DNA of 64,000 nucleotides from Burkholderiaceae bacterium (lineage in GTDB: Bacteria; Pseudomonadota; Gammaproteobacteria; Burkholderiales; Burkholderiaceae_C). A program made the translations under genes and the position numbers. Under the pieces are notes generated by a model. That model was not told the origin of the DNA. It was given only the letters and a program-made list of their open reading frames with translations, and made no database searches. The DNA lies in NCBI GenBank assembly GCA_024235955.1, contig JACKLJ010000001.1, positions 1,287,501-1,351,500 of the forward strand. Reading direction: 5' to 3'. Shown one piece after another: positions 8,159 through 17,191 of this stretch. Position 1 is the first letter of the stretch. Each line of letters begins with the position of its first letter.

Positions 8159-10204
8159 TCAGTTGAAGCCCTCGTTGCGCAGGCGAGGCTGCTGCTGTCG
8201 CTCCTCGCGTTCATCGCGGCGGCGTTCGCGCTGCACCTGCTGCGGCTGGGCTTCGCGCACCGCGGGGCGTTCCTGGCGCATCTCATGTTGCATTTGCGGC
8301 TGCATCTGGGGTTGCTGCTGCGGCGCACCGATCTGGAAGCGCTGCTCCTGCCGTGGCTCCTGACGCTGCATCTGCGGCTGTACCTGCGGTTGCATCTGCG
8401 GCGGCGTGCGCTGCAGCTGCTCGAAGCGGCGTTCCTGATCGCGCTGCAGTTCCTGCTGGCGTTGCTGCGCCGCGCGCTGCTGCTGCATCTGCTGCTCCTG
8501 GCGCTGCTGCAAGGCGTCGATGGCCTGCTGGCGGTTGCGTTCGGCGTCGCGCTCGCGCACGTCGCGGATCAGGCGCTCGCGTTCGGCGGGTGCGGGGGTG
8601 CCGGGGCCCGGGCCGACGGCGGCCCGGCCGTCGGGCAGCGTCTGGGCCGGCGCGGCCGCCGGCGCAGCGGGGCGGCGCTGCTCATAGCGGCTGGCGCCGC
8701 TGTCCGGGTTGCCGCCTGGGAAGGCGCCGACCGCCGGTGCCGGTTGGCGGTCGGCGCCGGTGCGGGTGTTGCGCGGGTCGGTCATGCCGTGGGCGTCGGG
8801 GCGCGGCATCAGCACGGTGGCGGGCGGGCGGCCGGACGGGCCGGTGGCCTGCGCCGGGGCGCCGGGCACGGCGCTGCGGGGCGGCGGTGCGATCACGCGG
8901 GTGTCGGCCAGCTGGCCGGCCGGCAGGCGGCTGCCGTCGGTGAAGCGCGGTCGGCGGCCGTCACCCACGGCAAACTGGTCACGGGGCGCCACCGTCACGG
9001 CGCCGGGGCGGCGCTGGAACACGTAGCTGCCGGGCGGCGGAGGCGGCGGGCGGTTGCCTTCCGGGCCGCCGGGGCGCGGCGGCGGGAAACCGTCGTTGAT
9101 GCGGCTGCGGTAGCGCGAGCTGGCGTTGTAGAAGGGCGTCCAGTGCTCACCGGGCGCCAGCGGGAACCAGGCGGCGCCCGGGCCGCTGTTGCCGACGGAG
9201 ACGCCCCAGCTGGCGCCCGCCGCGCTGCCGCCGATGAAGGCCACCAGCGCCGGCGCGTACACCGGGCGCTGGTGCGCTGGTCCGGGCACCCAGGCCCAGC
9301 GCGGGCCGATCTGCGTCCAGCGGCCGTAGTGGAACGGGGCGAAGCCCCAGGGCGCGTCGTCCACCCAGGTCCAGCCCCAGGGCTCGACCCAGGACCAGCG
9401 GCCGTAGCGGTAGGGCGCCCAGTCGGCCACGGTGACGCTGGGCAGCCAGACGGCGCCGTAGGTCGGGTCCTGCTGCCACTCGCCGTACGCGTCGAGTTGC
9501 GCGTAGCCCGGCATCTCGCGCGAGACGTAACGGGCCGAGCGGGACTGGTCGAGCAGACTGTCGCGCGAGGCCACCCAGCGGTCGAAGCCGTCGCGCACCG
9601 GCGCGGCACCCTGCGACACCACGCCGAGCGAGCGGCCGTCGAACACCCACTGCTGGGGCGAGGCCAGGCGGCGGCTCTGGCCGCCGTCGCCCCACACGTC
9701 GGCCAGCCCCTGGCGCACGGTCACGCGCGTGCTGCCGGTGCGGGGATCGACGTCCACGCGGTACTCGCCGGAGGTGGTGGCCACCAGCGCCAGGTTGGGC
9801 GTGTCGATCTCGAAGCGCTCGCCGGCGGCCAGGCTGCGCACGCTGGCCGAGAGCGTGCCTTCGGTCAGCGCCAGCTGGGTGGTCTGGTTGTCGAGCAGGG
9901 TCAGGGTGGCGTCGGAGCGGCCGTCCAGCCGCAGCGCGGCGCTGCCGGTCTGCAGCTCGGTGCGCGAACCAGGGTCGGTGGACAGGCGCGCACCGCTGGT
10001 GAGCGGCATGTTGACGTCGGCCGGCGTCCAGGAGCCGCGGCCGTCCAGCGCCAGCACGGCCGAGCCTTCCTGCAGGCTGATGTAGGCCACGCGGTCGGGC
10101 GGATCGGCCTGGGCCCAGGCGAGGCCGGCGGCACCCGCCAGACAGGCGGCACCCAGCCAGCGAAGGGCACGGGACGAAATGGCGATCAATCGGGCAAGCG
10201 GCAT
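8159..10204 (-). CDS. Secreted FecR-domain protein with proline/glutamine-rich tail
   Basis: A 681-residue exported protein of unknown role. Residues 1-31 form a signal peptide ending LAWAQA. A FecR-like beta-sandwich domain follows (~35-160, with the DVNMPLTSGARLSTDPGSR and GEYRVDVDPRTGSTRVTVRQG elements). Next is a tryptophan/tyrosine-rich segment with repeated WxPYRYGRW / FHYGRW units (~200-310) resembling DUF6600 proteins. The rest is disordered, proline-rich and then strongly Gln/Arg-rich, likely coiled-coil (~530-681). The ATG at 10204 directly precedes the signal peptide. No sigma/FecI partner is nearby, so classical FecR signalling is not supported. Confidence 0.8.
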   Translation of the reverse strand: MPLARLIAISSRALRWLGAACLAGAAGLAWAQADPPDRVAYISLQEGSAVLALDGRGSWTPADVNMPLTSGARLSTDPGSRTELQTGSAALRLDGRSDATLTLLDNQTTQLALTEGTLSASVRSLAAGERFEIDTPNLALVATTSGEYRVDVDPRTGSTRVTVRQGLADVWGDGGQSRRLASPQQWVFDGRSLGVVSQGAAPVRDGFDRWVASRDSLLDQSRSARYVSREMPGYAQLDAYGEWQQDPTYGAVWLPSVTVADWAPYRYGRWSWVEPWGWTWVDDAPWGFAPFHYGRWTQIGPRWAWVPGPAHQRPVYAPALVAFIGGSAAGASWGVSVGNSGPGAAWFPLAPGEHWTPFYNASSRYRSRINDGFPPPRPGGPEGNRPPPPPPGSYVFQRRPGAVTVAPRDQFAVGDGRRPRFTDGSRLPAGQLADTRVIAPPPRSAVPGAPAQATGPSGRPPATVLMPRPDAHGMTDPRNTRTGADRQPAPAVGAFPGGNPDSGASRYEQRRPAAPAAAPAQTLPDGRAAVGPGPGTPAPAERERLIRDVRERDAERNRQQAIDALQQRQEQQMQQQRAAQQRQQELQRDQERRFEQLQRTPPQMQPQVQPQMQRQEPRQEQRFQIGAPQQQPQMQPQMQHEMRQERPAVREAQPQQVQRERRRDEREERQQQPRLRNEGFN

Positions 10205-10427
10205 GGCGTCTTTCTGCGGCGCGGGACAAGAAGTCGGGCACTGGATGCGCCCATTCCGTAACCTGTAACGCGCGAACGGGCCCGGCGGTTTGCACGCCAG
10301 GTGTCGCTTGGGCAAATCCGCGCGCCAATTGGCAACAGAAGGTGACCGAAGCAGGGGCTTGCGGTCACGGCGGGCGCCGGGTACGTTCTTCAGGGGCAGC
10401 GTGATCGCGGCAGCCCGACCCGCGGGG

Positions 10428-11183
10428 CTACCAGCTGCGCGCCAGGGCCTGCGCGGCCTGCTGCAGGCGCGGCAGCTTTTCGAGCGCCTGCGCCAGCGAC
10501 ATGCGGGCCACCGGGGCCTGCAGGGCCACGGAACTGCGCGGCTGGCCATCCACCCCGGGGACCGGCACGGCCACGCAGACCAGACCTTCGACGAATTCCT
10601 CGGCGTCCACGGCGTAGCCTTCGCGGCGGATGCGCCGCAGCTCCGCCTCCACCGCTTCCCGCGTGCACAGCGTGGTGGCGGTGTGCCGGCTCAGGGCGAG
10701 CCCGTCGAGCAGGGCATTGCGCCGTGCGGCCGGCAGGTGCGCCATCAGCAGCTTGCCACTGGCCGAGCAATGCACCGGCACCCGTGTGCCGGGGCGCAGG
10801 TTGAACTGCAGCGGAAAGGCCGATTCGATGCGGTCCAGGTACAGCACCTGACCGCCCGAAAGCATGGTGTAGTTGCAGCTTTCGCCCACGTCGGCCACCA
10901 GCTGGCGCAGCACCGCGTGGCGCACGCCGTGCTGGCTGCTGCTGGCCAGCGCTTCTTCGCTCATGCGCAGCAGGCGCGGCGCCAGCGTGTAGCGGCGACC
11001 GTCGGGCTCGCGCATCAGCAGTCCGCCGGCTTCCAGCTGTGAGAGCAGGCGGTGCACGGTGGGCTTGGGCCAGCCGCTGGCCGTCACGGCTTCGGCCAGG
11101 CTGAGCGGGCGGCCTTCACGCAGCAGCACGTCGATCAGGTCGAACAACCGCAGGCCGGGGGAGGAGTTCGGGTTTTCCTGCAT
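10428..11183 (-). CDS. IclR-family transcriptional regulator
   Basis: A 251-residue regulator with an N-terminal winged helix (residues ~10-70, PLSLAEAVTASGWPKPTVHRLLSQLE) and the IclR effector domain (CSASGKLLMAHL near residue 138, then EFVEGLVCVAVPVPG). It is divergent from the SDR operon, and a near-perfect palindrome sits immediately before its own start, so it probably controls itself and that operon. The inducer is unknown but probably a substrate or intermediate of the operon. Confidence 0.93.
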   Translation of the reverse strand: MQENPNSSPGLRLFDLIDVLLREGRPLSLAEAVTASGWPKPTVHRLLSQLEAGGLLMREPDGRRYTLAPRLLRMSEEALASSSQHGVRHAVLRQLVADVGESCNYTMLSGGQVLYLDRIESAFPLQFNLRPGTRVPVHCSASGKLLMAHLPAARRNALLDGLALSRHTATTLCTREAVEAELRRIRREGYAVDAEEFVEGLVCVAVPVPGVDGQPRSSVALQAPVARMSLAQALEKLPRLQQAAQALARSW

Positions 11184-11185
11184 AT

Positions 11186-11202
11186 GTCTCGAAATTCGAG
11201 AC
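11186..11202. promoter_or_regulatory. Palindromic operator, probably for the IclR regulator
   Basis: GTCTCGAA-A-TTCGAGAC is a perfect 8+1+8 inverted repeat beginning three bases before the iclR start codon. A half-site-like AAATTCGGGAC follows at 11215-11224, one change from the AAATTCGAGAC of the palindrome. Position and symmetry fit an autoregulatory IclR operator in the divergent promoter region; binding is inferred. Confidence 0.65.
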
Positions 11203-11288
11203 GAATCAATAAATAAATTCGGGACATTTTTGCACCGGTCTACATTTCAGTCCAGCCCTTTTCTTTTCAGCCTGCTTCTCCGGTGACC

Positions 11289-12128
11289 ATGTCTTCGCTG
11301 CCGTTTCGCAATGCCGTGCTCACCGGGGCCTGTGGTGGCCTGGGGCAGGCGCTGGCGCGCGAGCTGTTCGCCGCCGGCGCATCGGTCGCGCTGGTCGGCC
11401 TGAACCGCGAGGTGCTGGACGCCCTGGCCGCCACTGCGCCGCAGCGCTGCGCCGTCTACACCCCCGACGTGGCCGACAGCGCGGCGATGCAGGCGCTGGC
11501 GGCCGACTGGATCGCGCGCTTCGGGCCGCCAGACCTGGTGATCGCCAACGCGGGCGTGGCCGGCGGCTTCGAGACCGCCGAGGCGGGCGACCTGGCCGTG
11601 ATGCAGCGCATGCTGGAGATCAACCTGCTCGGCCCGGCGACTACCTTTCAACCGTTTCTGCGCGCCTGGCGCGAAGGTGAGGCGGGCGCGGTCCAGGCGA
11701 CAAGGCGCGCACTGGTCGGCGTGGCCAGCATCGCGGGCTGGCGCGGCATGCCGGGCAACGGCGCCTACTGCGCCAGCAAGGGCGGCCTGATTCGCTACCT
11801 GGAGAGCCTGCGGGCCGAGTGCCGCGGCAGTGCGGTCACGGTGCATACCGTCAGCCCCGGCTACCTGCGCACCGCGCTCACCGCCGGCAACCGCTTTGCC
11901 ATGCCCGGCCTGTTGGAGCCCGATGGCGCAGCGCGTGCTCTGCTGGCCGGGGTGGCGGCCGGGCGCGAACACATCGTGCTGCCACGGCGCATCGGATGGC
12001 TGTCGGCGGCGCTGGGCCTGTTGCCGGCGCGATGGCACGACGCCCTGCTGCGCGGCCAGCCGCGCAAGCCGCGCGCTGGCGAAGAGGGCGCCACCGCCAT
12101 TCCCGGACTCACGCCACCCCCGCGCTGA
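11289..12128 (+). CDS. Short-chain dehydrogenase/reductase
   Basis: A 279-residue classical SDR. The cofactor motif TGACGGLGQALA is at the N-terminus, NAG (ANAGVAGGF) near residue 82, and the catalytic YxxxK is YCASK near residue 159. It oxidises or reduces an alcohol/ketone with NAD(P). It is the first gene of the operon divergent from iclR. The start is uncertain: a GTG at 11283 in frame is an alternative and neither has a strong ribosome site. Confidence 0.9.
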   Translation: MSSLPFRNAVLTGACGGLGQALARELFAAGASVALVGLNREVLDALAATAPQRCAVYTPDVADSAAMQALAADWIARFGPPDLVIANAGVAGGFETAEAGDLAVMQRMLEINLLGPATTFQPFLRAWREGEAGAVQATRRALVGVASIAGWRGMPGNGAYCASKGGLIRYLESLRAECRGSAVTVHTVSPGYLRTALTAGNRFAMPGLLEPDGAARALLAGVAAGREHIVLPRRIGWLSAALGLLPARWHDALLRGQPRKPRAGEEGATAIPGLTPPPR

Positions 12129-12184
12129 CATTCACGCATGCGCGCCGGACACACCAAGACAAGCCTACGAGGAGACATCCGTTC

Positions 12185-13525
12185 ATGACCCCCGAGACCG
12201 CCGTATCGACGCGGGACAAGATCGCCCTGATCGGCGCCGGCCCTTCGGGCCTGGCGGGCGCGCGCAACCTGCAGAAGGCGGGTGTGCCCTTCCAGGGCTT
12301 CGAGGCCTACACCGATGTCGGTGGTCTGTGGAACATCGCCAACCCGCGATCAACGGTGTACGAATCGGCGCACCTGATTTCGAGCAAGACGACCACCGAG
12401 TTCAGCGAATTCCCGATGCCGCCGCAGACGGCGGACTATCCCGGCCACGCGGAGCTGCTCGACTACTTCAAGGCCTTTGCCGATCACTTCGATCTCAAGC
12501 GTCACTACCGTTTCGGGGTACGCATCGTGAAGGTCGAGCCCGTCGATGCCGACGATCCCGACACGCTCTGGCGTGTGAGCTGGCGGCCGACCGAGGCTGG
12601 CGACGGCGCGCCGCTGGAAAGCGCCGACTTCAAGGGCGTGATCATCGCCAACGGCACGCTGTCCGAGCCCAACCGGCCGCACTTCGAAGGGCATTTCGAC
12701 GGCGAGCTGCTGCACACCGCCGACTACAAGAGCGCCGACCAGCTGCGCGGCAAGCGGGTGCTCATCGTGGGTGCCGGCAATTCGGGCTGCGACATCGCGG
12801 TGGATGCGGTGCACGCGGCGCATAGCGTCGACATCTCGGTGCGCCGGGGCTACTACTTCGTGCCCAAGTACGTGTTCGGCAAGCCGGCCGACACGCTGGG
12901 CGGCAAGAAACCGCTGCCGCCCTGGCTCAAGCAGCGCGTCGACCGCATCGTGCTCAAGTGGTTCACCGGCGACCCGGTGCGCTTCGGTTTTCCCAAGCCC
13001 GAGTACAAGATGTACGAGTCGCACCCGGTGGTCAACTCGCTGATCCTGTACCACCTGGGGCATGGCGACATTCATGTGCGGCCCGACATCGAACGCCTGG
13101 ACGGTCGCACGGTCCACTACAGGGACGGCTCGCAGCGCGACTACGACCTCATCCTGGCGGCCACCGGCTACACGCTGCACTATCCCTTCATCGAGCACGA
13201 GCACCTGAACTGGCAGGGCATGGCGCCGCAGCTGTACCTCAACATCTTCTCACCACGTTACCGCCGGCTGGCGGTGCTGGGCATGATCGAGGCCAGCGGC
13301 ATCGGCTGGCAGGGGCGCTACGAACAGGCCGAGCTGGTCGCGCGCTACTTCAGGGGCCTGGAGACGCAGCGGCCGCAGGCGCTGGCGCTGCAGAAGGCGA
13401 TCGCCGGCCCGATGCCCGATCTGTCGGGCGGCTACCACTACCTCAAGCTCGCGCGCATGGCCTATTACGTCCACAAGGACACCTATCGCAACGCGGTGCG
13501 CCAGGCGTCGGCCACGCTGGCCTGA
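12185..13525 (+). CDS. Flavin-containing monooxygenase
   Basis: A 446-residue FMO. It has an FAD-binding GAGPSG (residues ~17-22), the FMO/Baeyer-Villiger signature FxGxxxHxxxY (FDGELLHTADY, ~174-184), an NADPH-binding GAGNSG (~196-201) and a C-terminal ATGY. It should insert oxygen into a ketone or oxidise a heteroatom. AGGAG lies 8-12 bases before the ATG. The neighbouring SDR could make the ketone substrate from an alcohol, so a Baeyer-Villiger step is a reasonable but unproven reading. Confidence 0.92.
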   Translation: MTPETAVSTRDKIALIGAGPSGLAGARNLQKAGVPFQGFEAYTDVGGLWNIANPRSTVYESAHLISSKTTTEFSEFPMPPQTADYPGHAELLDYFKAFADHFDLKRHYRFGVRIVKVEPVDADDPDTLWRVSWRPTEAGDGAPLESADFKGVIIANGTLSEPNRPHFEGHFDGELLHTADYKSADQLRGKRVLIVGAGNSGCDIAVDAVHAAHSVDISVRRGYYFVPKYVFGKPADTLGGKKPLPPWLKQRVDRIVLKWFTGDPVRFGFPKPEYKMYESHPVVNSLILYHLGHGDIHVRPDIERLDGRTVHYRDGSQRDYDLILAATGYTLHYPFIEHEHLNWQGMAPQLYLNIFSPRYRRLAVLGMIEASGIGWQGRYEQAELVARYFRGLETQRPQALALQKAIAGPMPDLSGGYHYLKLARMAYYVHKDTYRNAVRQASATLA

Positions 13526-13551
13526 GCCGGCAGGACACAGGAGAGTCCATC

Positions 13552-14481
13552 ATGCTGCCGGTCGACGAGATACGCCTGAACTTCAACCCGGCCTCGCTGC
13601 TGGCGCTCAATGCCGTGCTGGGCTTCCTGATGTTCGGCATCGCGCTGGACACGCGGATCGGCGACTTCCGCCGCGTCGCGCGCATGCCCTGGGCCATGTC
13701 GGTTGGCGTGGCGGCGCAGTTCATCGTGCTGCCCGCCGTGACCTTCGTGCTCACGCTGCTGCTGAACGTGGGGCCGAGCATCGCGCTGGGCATGATCCTG
13801 GTGGCCTGCTGCCCGCCGGGCAACGTGTCCAACATCCTGACGCACCGCGCCAAGGGCAACGTGGCACTGTCGGTCTCGATGACGGCGATTTCCAACGCGC
13901 TGTCCATCGTGATCATGCCGCTGAATTTCGCCTTCTGGGGCAGCCTGCAGCCCAAGGCCGCGCCGCTGCTGCGCACCATTGCGCTGGACCCGCTAGAGAT
14001 GGTGGGCCATATCGTGGTCATCATCGGCATCCCATTTGTGCTCGGCATGCTGGTCAACCACCTGTTCCCCACGTTCACGCAGCGGGTGAAGAAGCCGGTG
14101 GGCGCGCTCAGCTTCCTGGCGCTGATCGGCTTCATCGTCGGCGCCGTCGCGGGCAACTGGCGCTACTTCCTCGACTACGTCGGCCTGGTGCTGCTGGCGG
14201 TGGCGCTGCACGACGCGCTGGCCTTCGGCACCGGCTACCTCTGCGCGCGGCTCACGGGTCTGCAGGATTACGACCGCCGCGCCGTCAGCATAGAGGTCGG
14301 TATCCGCAACGCCGGCCTGGGCCTGGTGCTGATCTTCAGCTTTTTCGGTGGCCTCGGCGGCATGGCCGTCGTCGCTGGCGTCTGGGGCTTCTGGGACATC
14401 ATCGCGGGGCTGACGCTGGCGAGCTGGTGGGGACGGCGACCGGCGCAGCGCGCGGAGCAGGCGCGGGGGACCTGGGCATGA
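13552..14481 (+). CDS. Bile acid:sodium symporter (BASS) family transporter
   Basis: A 309-residue membrane protein with nine to ten hydrophobic segments. The BASS elements GMILVACCPPGNVSNILTHRAKGN (residues ~80-103) and IEVGIRNAGLGLVL (~246-259) are present. The family imports organic anions such as bile acids, pyruvate or sulfated steroids together with sodium. Placed inside an FMO/SDR operon it likely imports the operon substrate. Its stop overlaps the next start as ATGA. Confidence 0.9.
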   Translation: MLPVDEIRLNFNPASLLALNAVLGFLMFGIALDTRIGDFRRVARMPWAMSVGVAAQFIVLPAVTFVLTLLLNVGPSIALGMILVACCPPGNVSNILTHRAKGNVALSVSMTAISNALSIVIMPLNFAFWGSLQPKAAPLLRTIALDPLEMVGHIVVIIGIPFVLGMLVNHLFPTFTQRVKKPVGALSFLALIGFIVGAVAGNWRYFLDYVGLVLLAVALHDALAFGTGYLCARLTGLQDYDRRAVSIEVGIRNAGLGLVLIFSFFGGLGGMAVVAGVWGFWDIIAGLTLASWWGRRPAQRAEQARGTWA

Positions 14482-15509
14482 ACCAGAACACGACAGTCGG
14501 GCAGGGCACGGTGCGCGCGCGGCGCATCCTGGTGACCGGCGCCGACGGCTTTCTCGGGCGCGGTGTGGTCGCTGCGCTGGCGCGTCGCGAAGGCACCGAG
14601 GCGGTGCTGGCGCTGGATGTGCGCGAGGTGCCGGCCGAGCGCCGGCTGAACAGTGTGATGTACCGCATGCAGGACGTGCGCGACGCTGCGCTGGTCGAGA
14701 CGCTGCGCGAACACGCCATCGACACCGTGGTGCACCTGGCCTCCATCGTGACGCCCGGCCGCGGTTCCAGCCGCGCATTCGAGTACGACGTGGATGTGAA
14801 CGGCACGCGCAACGTGCTGCAGGCCTGTGTCGCGGCGGGCGTGCAGCACATCGTCGTCTCGTCCAGTGGTGCCGCCTACGGCTACTGGGCCGACAACCCG
14901 GACTGGATCGTCGAGACCGACGCGCTGCGTGGCAACGAGGTCTTTGCCTATTCGCACCACAAGCGCCTGGTCGAGGTGATGCTGGCCGAGTACCGGCAGG
15001 CCCACCCGGAGCTGGCGCAAACGGTGCTGCGCATCGGCACCATCCTGGGCGAGCGGGTGGACAACCAGATCACCGCGCTGTTCGAGAAGCCGCGCCTGCT
15101 GGCCATCCAGGGCAGCGATAGCCCCTTCGTCTTCATCTGGGACGAGGACGTCACCGGCGCCATCCTGCGCGCGCTCGATGGTGTGGCGCCGGGTTGCTAC
15201 AACCTCGCGGGCGACGGCGCGCTGAGCATCCACGAGATCGCGCGCCGTCTGGGCAAGCGCACCCGCGTGCTGCCAGCCGGGTTGCTGCGCACGGCACTGG
15301 CCGTGGGCTCGAAGCTGGGCCTGACGCGCTATGGCCCCGAGCAGCTGGACTTCCTGCGCTACCGCCCGGTGCTGCTGAACAAGGCCCTGAAGGAAAAACT
15401 GGGCTATGTGCCAGCCAAGACCAGCGCGCAGGCACTGGATGCCCTGATCGCGGCGCGTGCGCGGCAGGGCCGGCCGCTGGCCGTGAGCGACGTGGGCACG
15501 GGCCGATGA
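14478..15509 (+). CDS. NAD-dependent epimerase/dehydratase (extended SDR)
   Basis: A 343-residue extended SDR with the Rossmann motif VTGADGFLGRG near the N-terminus. The position of the catalytic YxxxK is taken by YSHHKRLVE near residue 159. The overall pattern is also shared with 3-beta-hydroxysteroid dehydrogenase-like enzymes, so a steroid or terpenoid alcohol is as plausible a substrate as a nucleotide sugar. It is coupled by ATGA overlaps to both neighbours, showing one polycistron. Confidence 0.85.
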   Translation: MNQNTTVGQGTVRARRILVTGADGFLGRGVVAALARREGTEAVLALDVREVPAERRLNSVMYRMQDVRDAALVETLREHAIDTVVHLASIVTPGRGSSRAFEYDVDVNGTRNVLQACVAAGVQHIVVSSSGAAYGYWADNPDWIVETDALRGNEVFAYSHHKRLVEVMLAEYRQAHPELAQTVLRIGTILGERVDNQITALFEKPRLLAIQGSDSPFVFIWDEDVTGAILRALDGVAPGCYNLAGDGALSIHEIARRLGKRTRVLPAGLLRTALAVGSKLGLTRYGPEQLDFLRYRPVLLNKALKEKLGYVPAKTSAQALDALIAARARQGRPLAVSDVGTGR

Positions 15510-16423
15510 ATCCCGCGCCGCTGTCGACGGGCGACCTGCTGCGCGCCCTGGGCGTGATCGTCATCTGGGGGCTGAACTTCGTGGTCATGAAGGTCGGCCT
15601 GCAGTCGCTCAGCCCGATGCTGCTGGGCGCGCTGCGCTTCGTGGTCGCCTCGCTGCCTTTTCTGCTGTTCGTGCCGCGCCCCGCGCTGCCCTGGCGCTAC
15701 CTGGTCGCTTACGGGCTGGCGCAGGGCGTGGGTCAGTTCGGCCTGCTGTTCCTGGGGCTGCGCTGGGGCATGACCGCGGGCATGGCCTCGGTGGTGATGC
15801 AGACGCAGGCCTTCTTCACGCTGCTCATGGCGGCCACGCTGCTGGGTGAACATGCCCGGCGCTCGCAGTGGCTCGGCCTGGGCATTGCCTTCGGCGGGTT
15901 GCTGCTGATAGCGGGGGCGCACGGAGAGGGCTCGCAGCAGATGAGCCTGATCGGCTTCGTGCTCACGCTGGGCGCGGCCTTCATGTGGTCGGTCTCCAAC
16001 CTGGTGGTGCGCCAGGCCGCCAAGGTGGGTGCCTACGACCCGCTGGGCTTCATCGTCTGGAGCAGCCTGGTGCCCATCGTGCCTTTTTTCGGCCTCTCGG
16101 CCTGGCTGGACGGCCCGCAGCAGATGGCGGCGCAGCTGGCCGGTTTCGACGGCAAGGCGCTGTTCGCGGTGCTCTACCTGGCGCTGGTGGCCACGCTGCT
16201 GGCGTACAGCCTGTGGACGCGCTTGCTGCAGCGTCACCCGGCCGGGCGCGTGACGCCGTTCTCGCTGCTGGTGCCGGTGGTGGGGTTGCTGGCCGCGATG
16301 ACGCTGCTGGGGGAGCAGCCGGCCTTCTGGCAGTGGGTGGGCACCGCCGCGGTGCTGCTGGGGATGCTGGTCAACCAGTTCGGTGGCCAGTTGGGGCTGC
16401 GCCGGGCAGCGGCGGTTCGTTGA
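15506..16423 (+). CDS. EamA/DMT-family transporter
   Basis: A 305-residue protein with ten membrane segments arranged as two EamA repeats (first WGLNFVVMKVGL near residue 21, second from about residue 150). These drug/metabolite transporters usually export small molecules. Being the last gene of the IclR-linked operon it may export a product or analogue. Start and previous stop overlap as ATGA. Confidence 0.92.
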   Translation: MNPAPLSTGDLLRALGVIVIWGLNFVVMKVGLQSLSPMLLGALRFVVASLPFLLFVPRPALPWRYLVAYGLAQGVGQFGLLFLGLRWGMTAGMASVVMQTQAFFTLLMAATLLGEHARRSQWLGLGIAFGGLLLIAGAHGEGSQQMSLIGFVLTLGAAFMWSVSNLVVRQAAKVGAYDPLGFIVWSSLVPIVPFFGLSAWLDGPQQMAAQLAGFDGKALFAVLYLALVATLLAYSLWTRLLQRHPAGRVTPFSLLVPVVGLLAAMTLLGEQPAFWQWVGTAAVLLGMLVNQFGGQLGLRRAAAVR

Positions 16424-16454
16424 TTGGCCCGCTGCCGCTGCCCGAAAGGACGGT

Positions 16455-16901
16455 TCAGCCGGCCAGAGCCGCCTTGACCGCGGCCGAGACCTGGCCCATG
16501 TCGGCCTTGCCGGCCAGCCTGGCCTTGACCGCGCCCATGACCTTGCCCATGTCGCCCGGGCCCTTGGCACCGAGCTCGGCGACGATGGCCTTCACCTCGG
16601 CGGCGATCTCGTCGGCCGACAGGCGTTGCGGCAGGTAGGCCTGCAGCACTGTCAGCTCCGCCGCTTCCTTGGCCGCCAGGTCGGCACGACCGCCCTGCTC
16701 GAACGCGGCGATGGAGTCCTTGCGCTGCTTGACCATCTTGTCGATGACGCCGATCACCGCTGCGTCGTCCAGCGTGATGCGCTCGTCCACCTCTTTCTGC
16801 TTGATGGCCGCCTGCAGCAGGCGGATGGTGCCCAGCCGCTCGCTGTCCTTGGCGCGCATGGCGGTTTTCATGTCGTCGGTGATGCGGTCTTTCAGGCTCA
16901 T
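16455..16901 (-). CDS. yqeY: GatB/YqeY-domain protein
   Basis: A 148-residue YqeY protein (MSLKDRITDDMKTAMRAKD, then KDSIAAFEQGGRADLAAKE and YLPQRLS). The domain resembles the tRNA-binding tail of GatB, but its job is not settled. The ATG at 16901 has AAGGAG 6-11 bases upstream. It follows rpsU, a gene order common in proteobacteria, and is convergent with the EamA transporter. Confidence 0.93.
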   Translation of the reverse strand: MSLKDRITDDMKTAMRAKDSERLGTIRLLQAAIKQKEVDERITLDDAAVIGVIDKMVKQRKDSIAAFEQGGRADLAAKEAAELTVLQAYLPQRLSADEIAAEVKAIVAELGAKGPGDMGKVMGAVKARLAGKADMGQVSAAVKAALAG

Positions 16902-16921
16902 GGTGGCTCCTTCAGAAACGG

Positions 16922-16955
16922 ACAAGGCTCGCTGAGCGTCCCCGGCGAGCCTTGT
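16922..16955 (-). terminator. Hairpin between rpsU and yqeY
   Basis: ACAAGGCTCGC and GCGAGCCTTGT form an 11-bp perfect stem around a 12-base loop in the gap between the two genes. There is no T-tract, so it is more likely a processing or partial-attenuation structure that lowers yqeY relative to rpsU. Confidence 0.5.
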
Positions 16956-16978
16956 GGGTGGAAGACGAAACTGGCGTT

Positions 16979-17191
16979 TCAGTACATCTTCTTGGGCAGC
17001 TGCTGGCTGCGCACGCGCTTCATGTGGCGCTTGACGGCCGCGGCCTTCTTGCGCTTGCGCTCGGCGGTGGGCTTCTCGTAGAACTCGCGGGCACGCAGCT
17101 CGGTGAGCAGGCCCAGCTTTTCGATGGTGCGCTTGAAGCGGCGCAGAGCCACGTCGAACGGCTCGTTTTCCTTAACGCGGATGGTGGTCAT
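16979..17191 (-). CDS. rpsU: 30S ribosomal protein bS21
   Basis: A 70-residue, highly basic protein (MTTIRVKENEPFDVALRRFK, RKKAAAVKRHMKR) matching bS21 over its full length. It sits on the small subunit near the anti-Shine-Dalgarno and aids initiation. A TATAAT box on the same strand at 17346-17351 could be its -10, which would give a leader of about 150 bases. Confidence 0.97.
   Translation of the reverse strand: MTTIRVKENEPFDVALRRFKRTIEKLGLLTELRAREFYEKPTAERKRKKAAAVKRHMKRVRSQQLPKKMY

Noticed and set aside
8285..10261. 658-codon plus-strand frame opposite the FecR-domain gene
   Set aside because: Leu/Arg/Gly-rich shadow. The minus-strand product has a signal peptide and recognisable domains.
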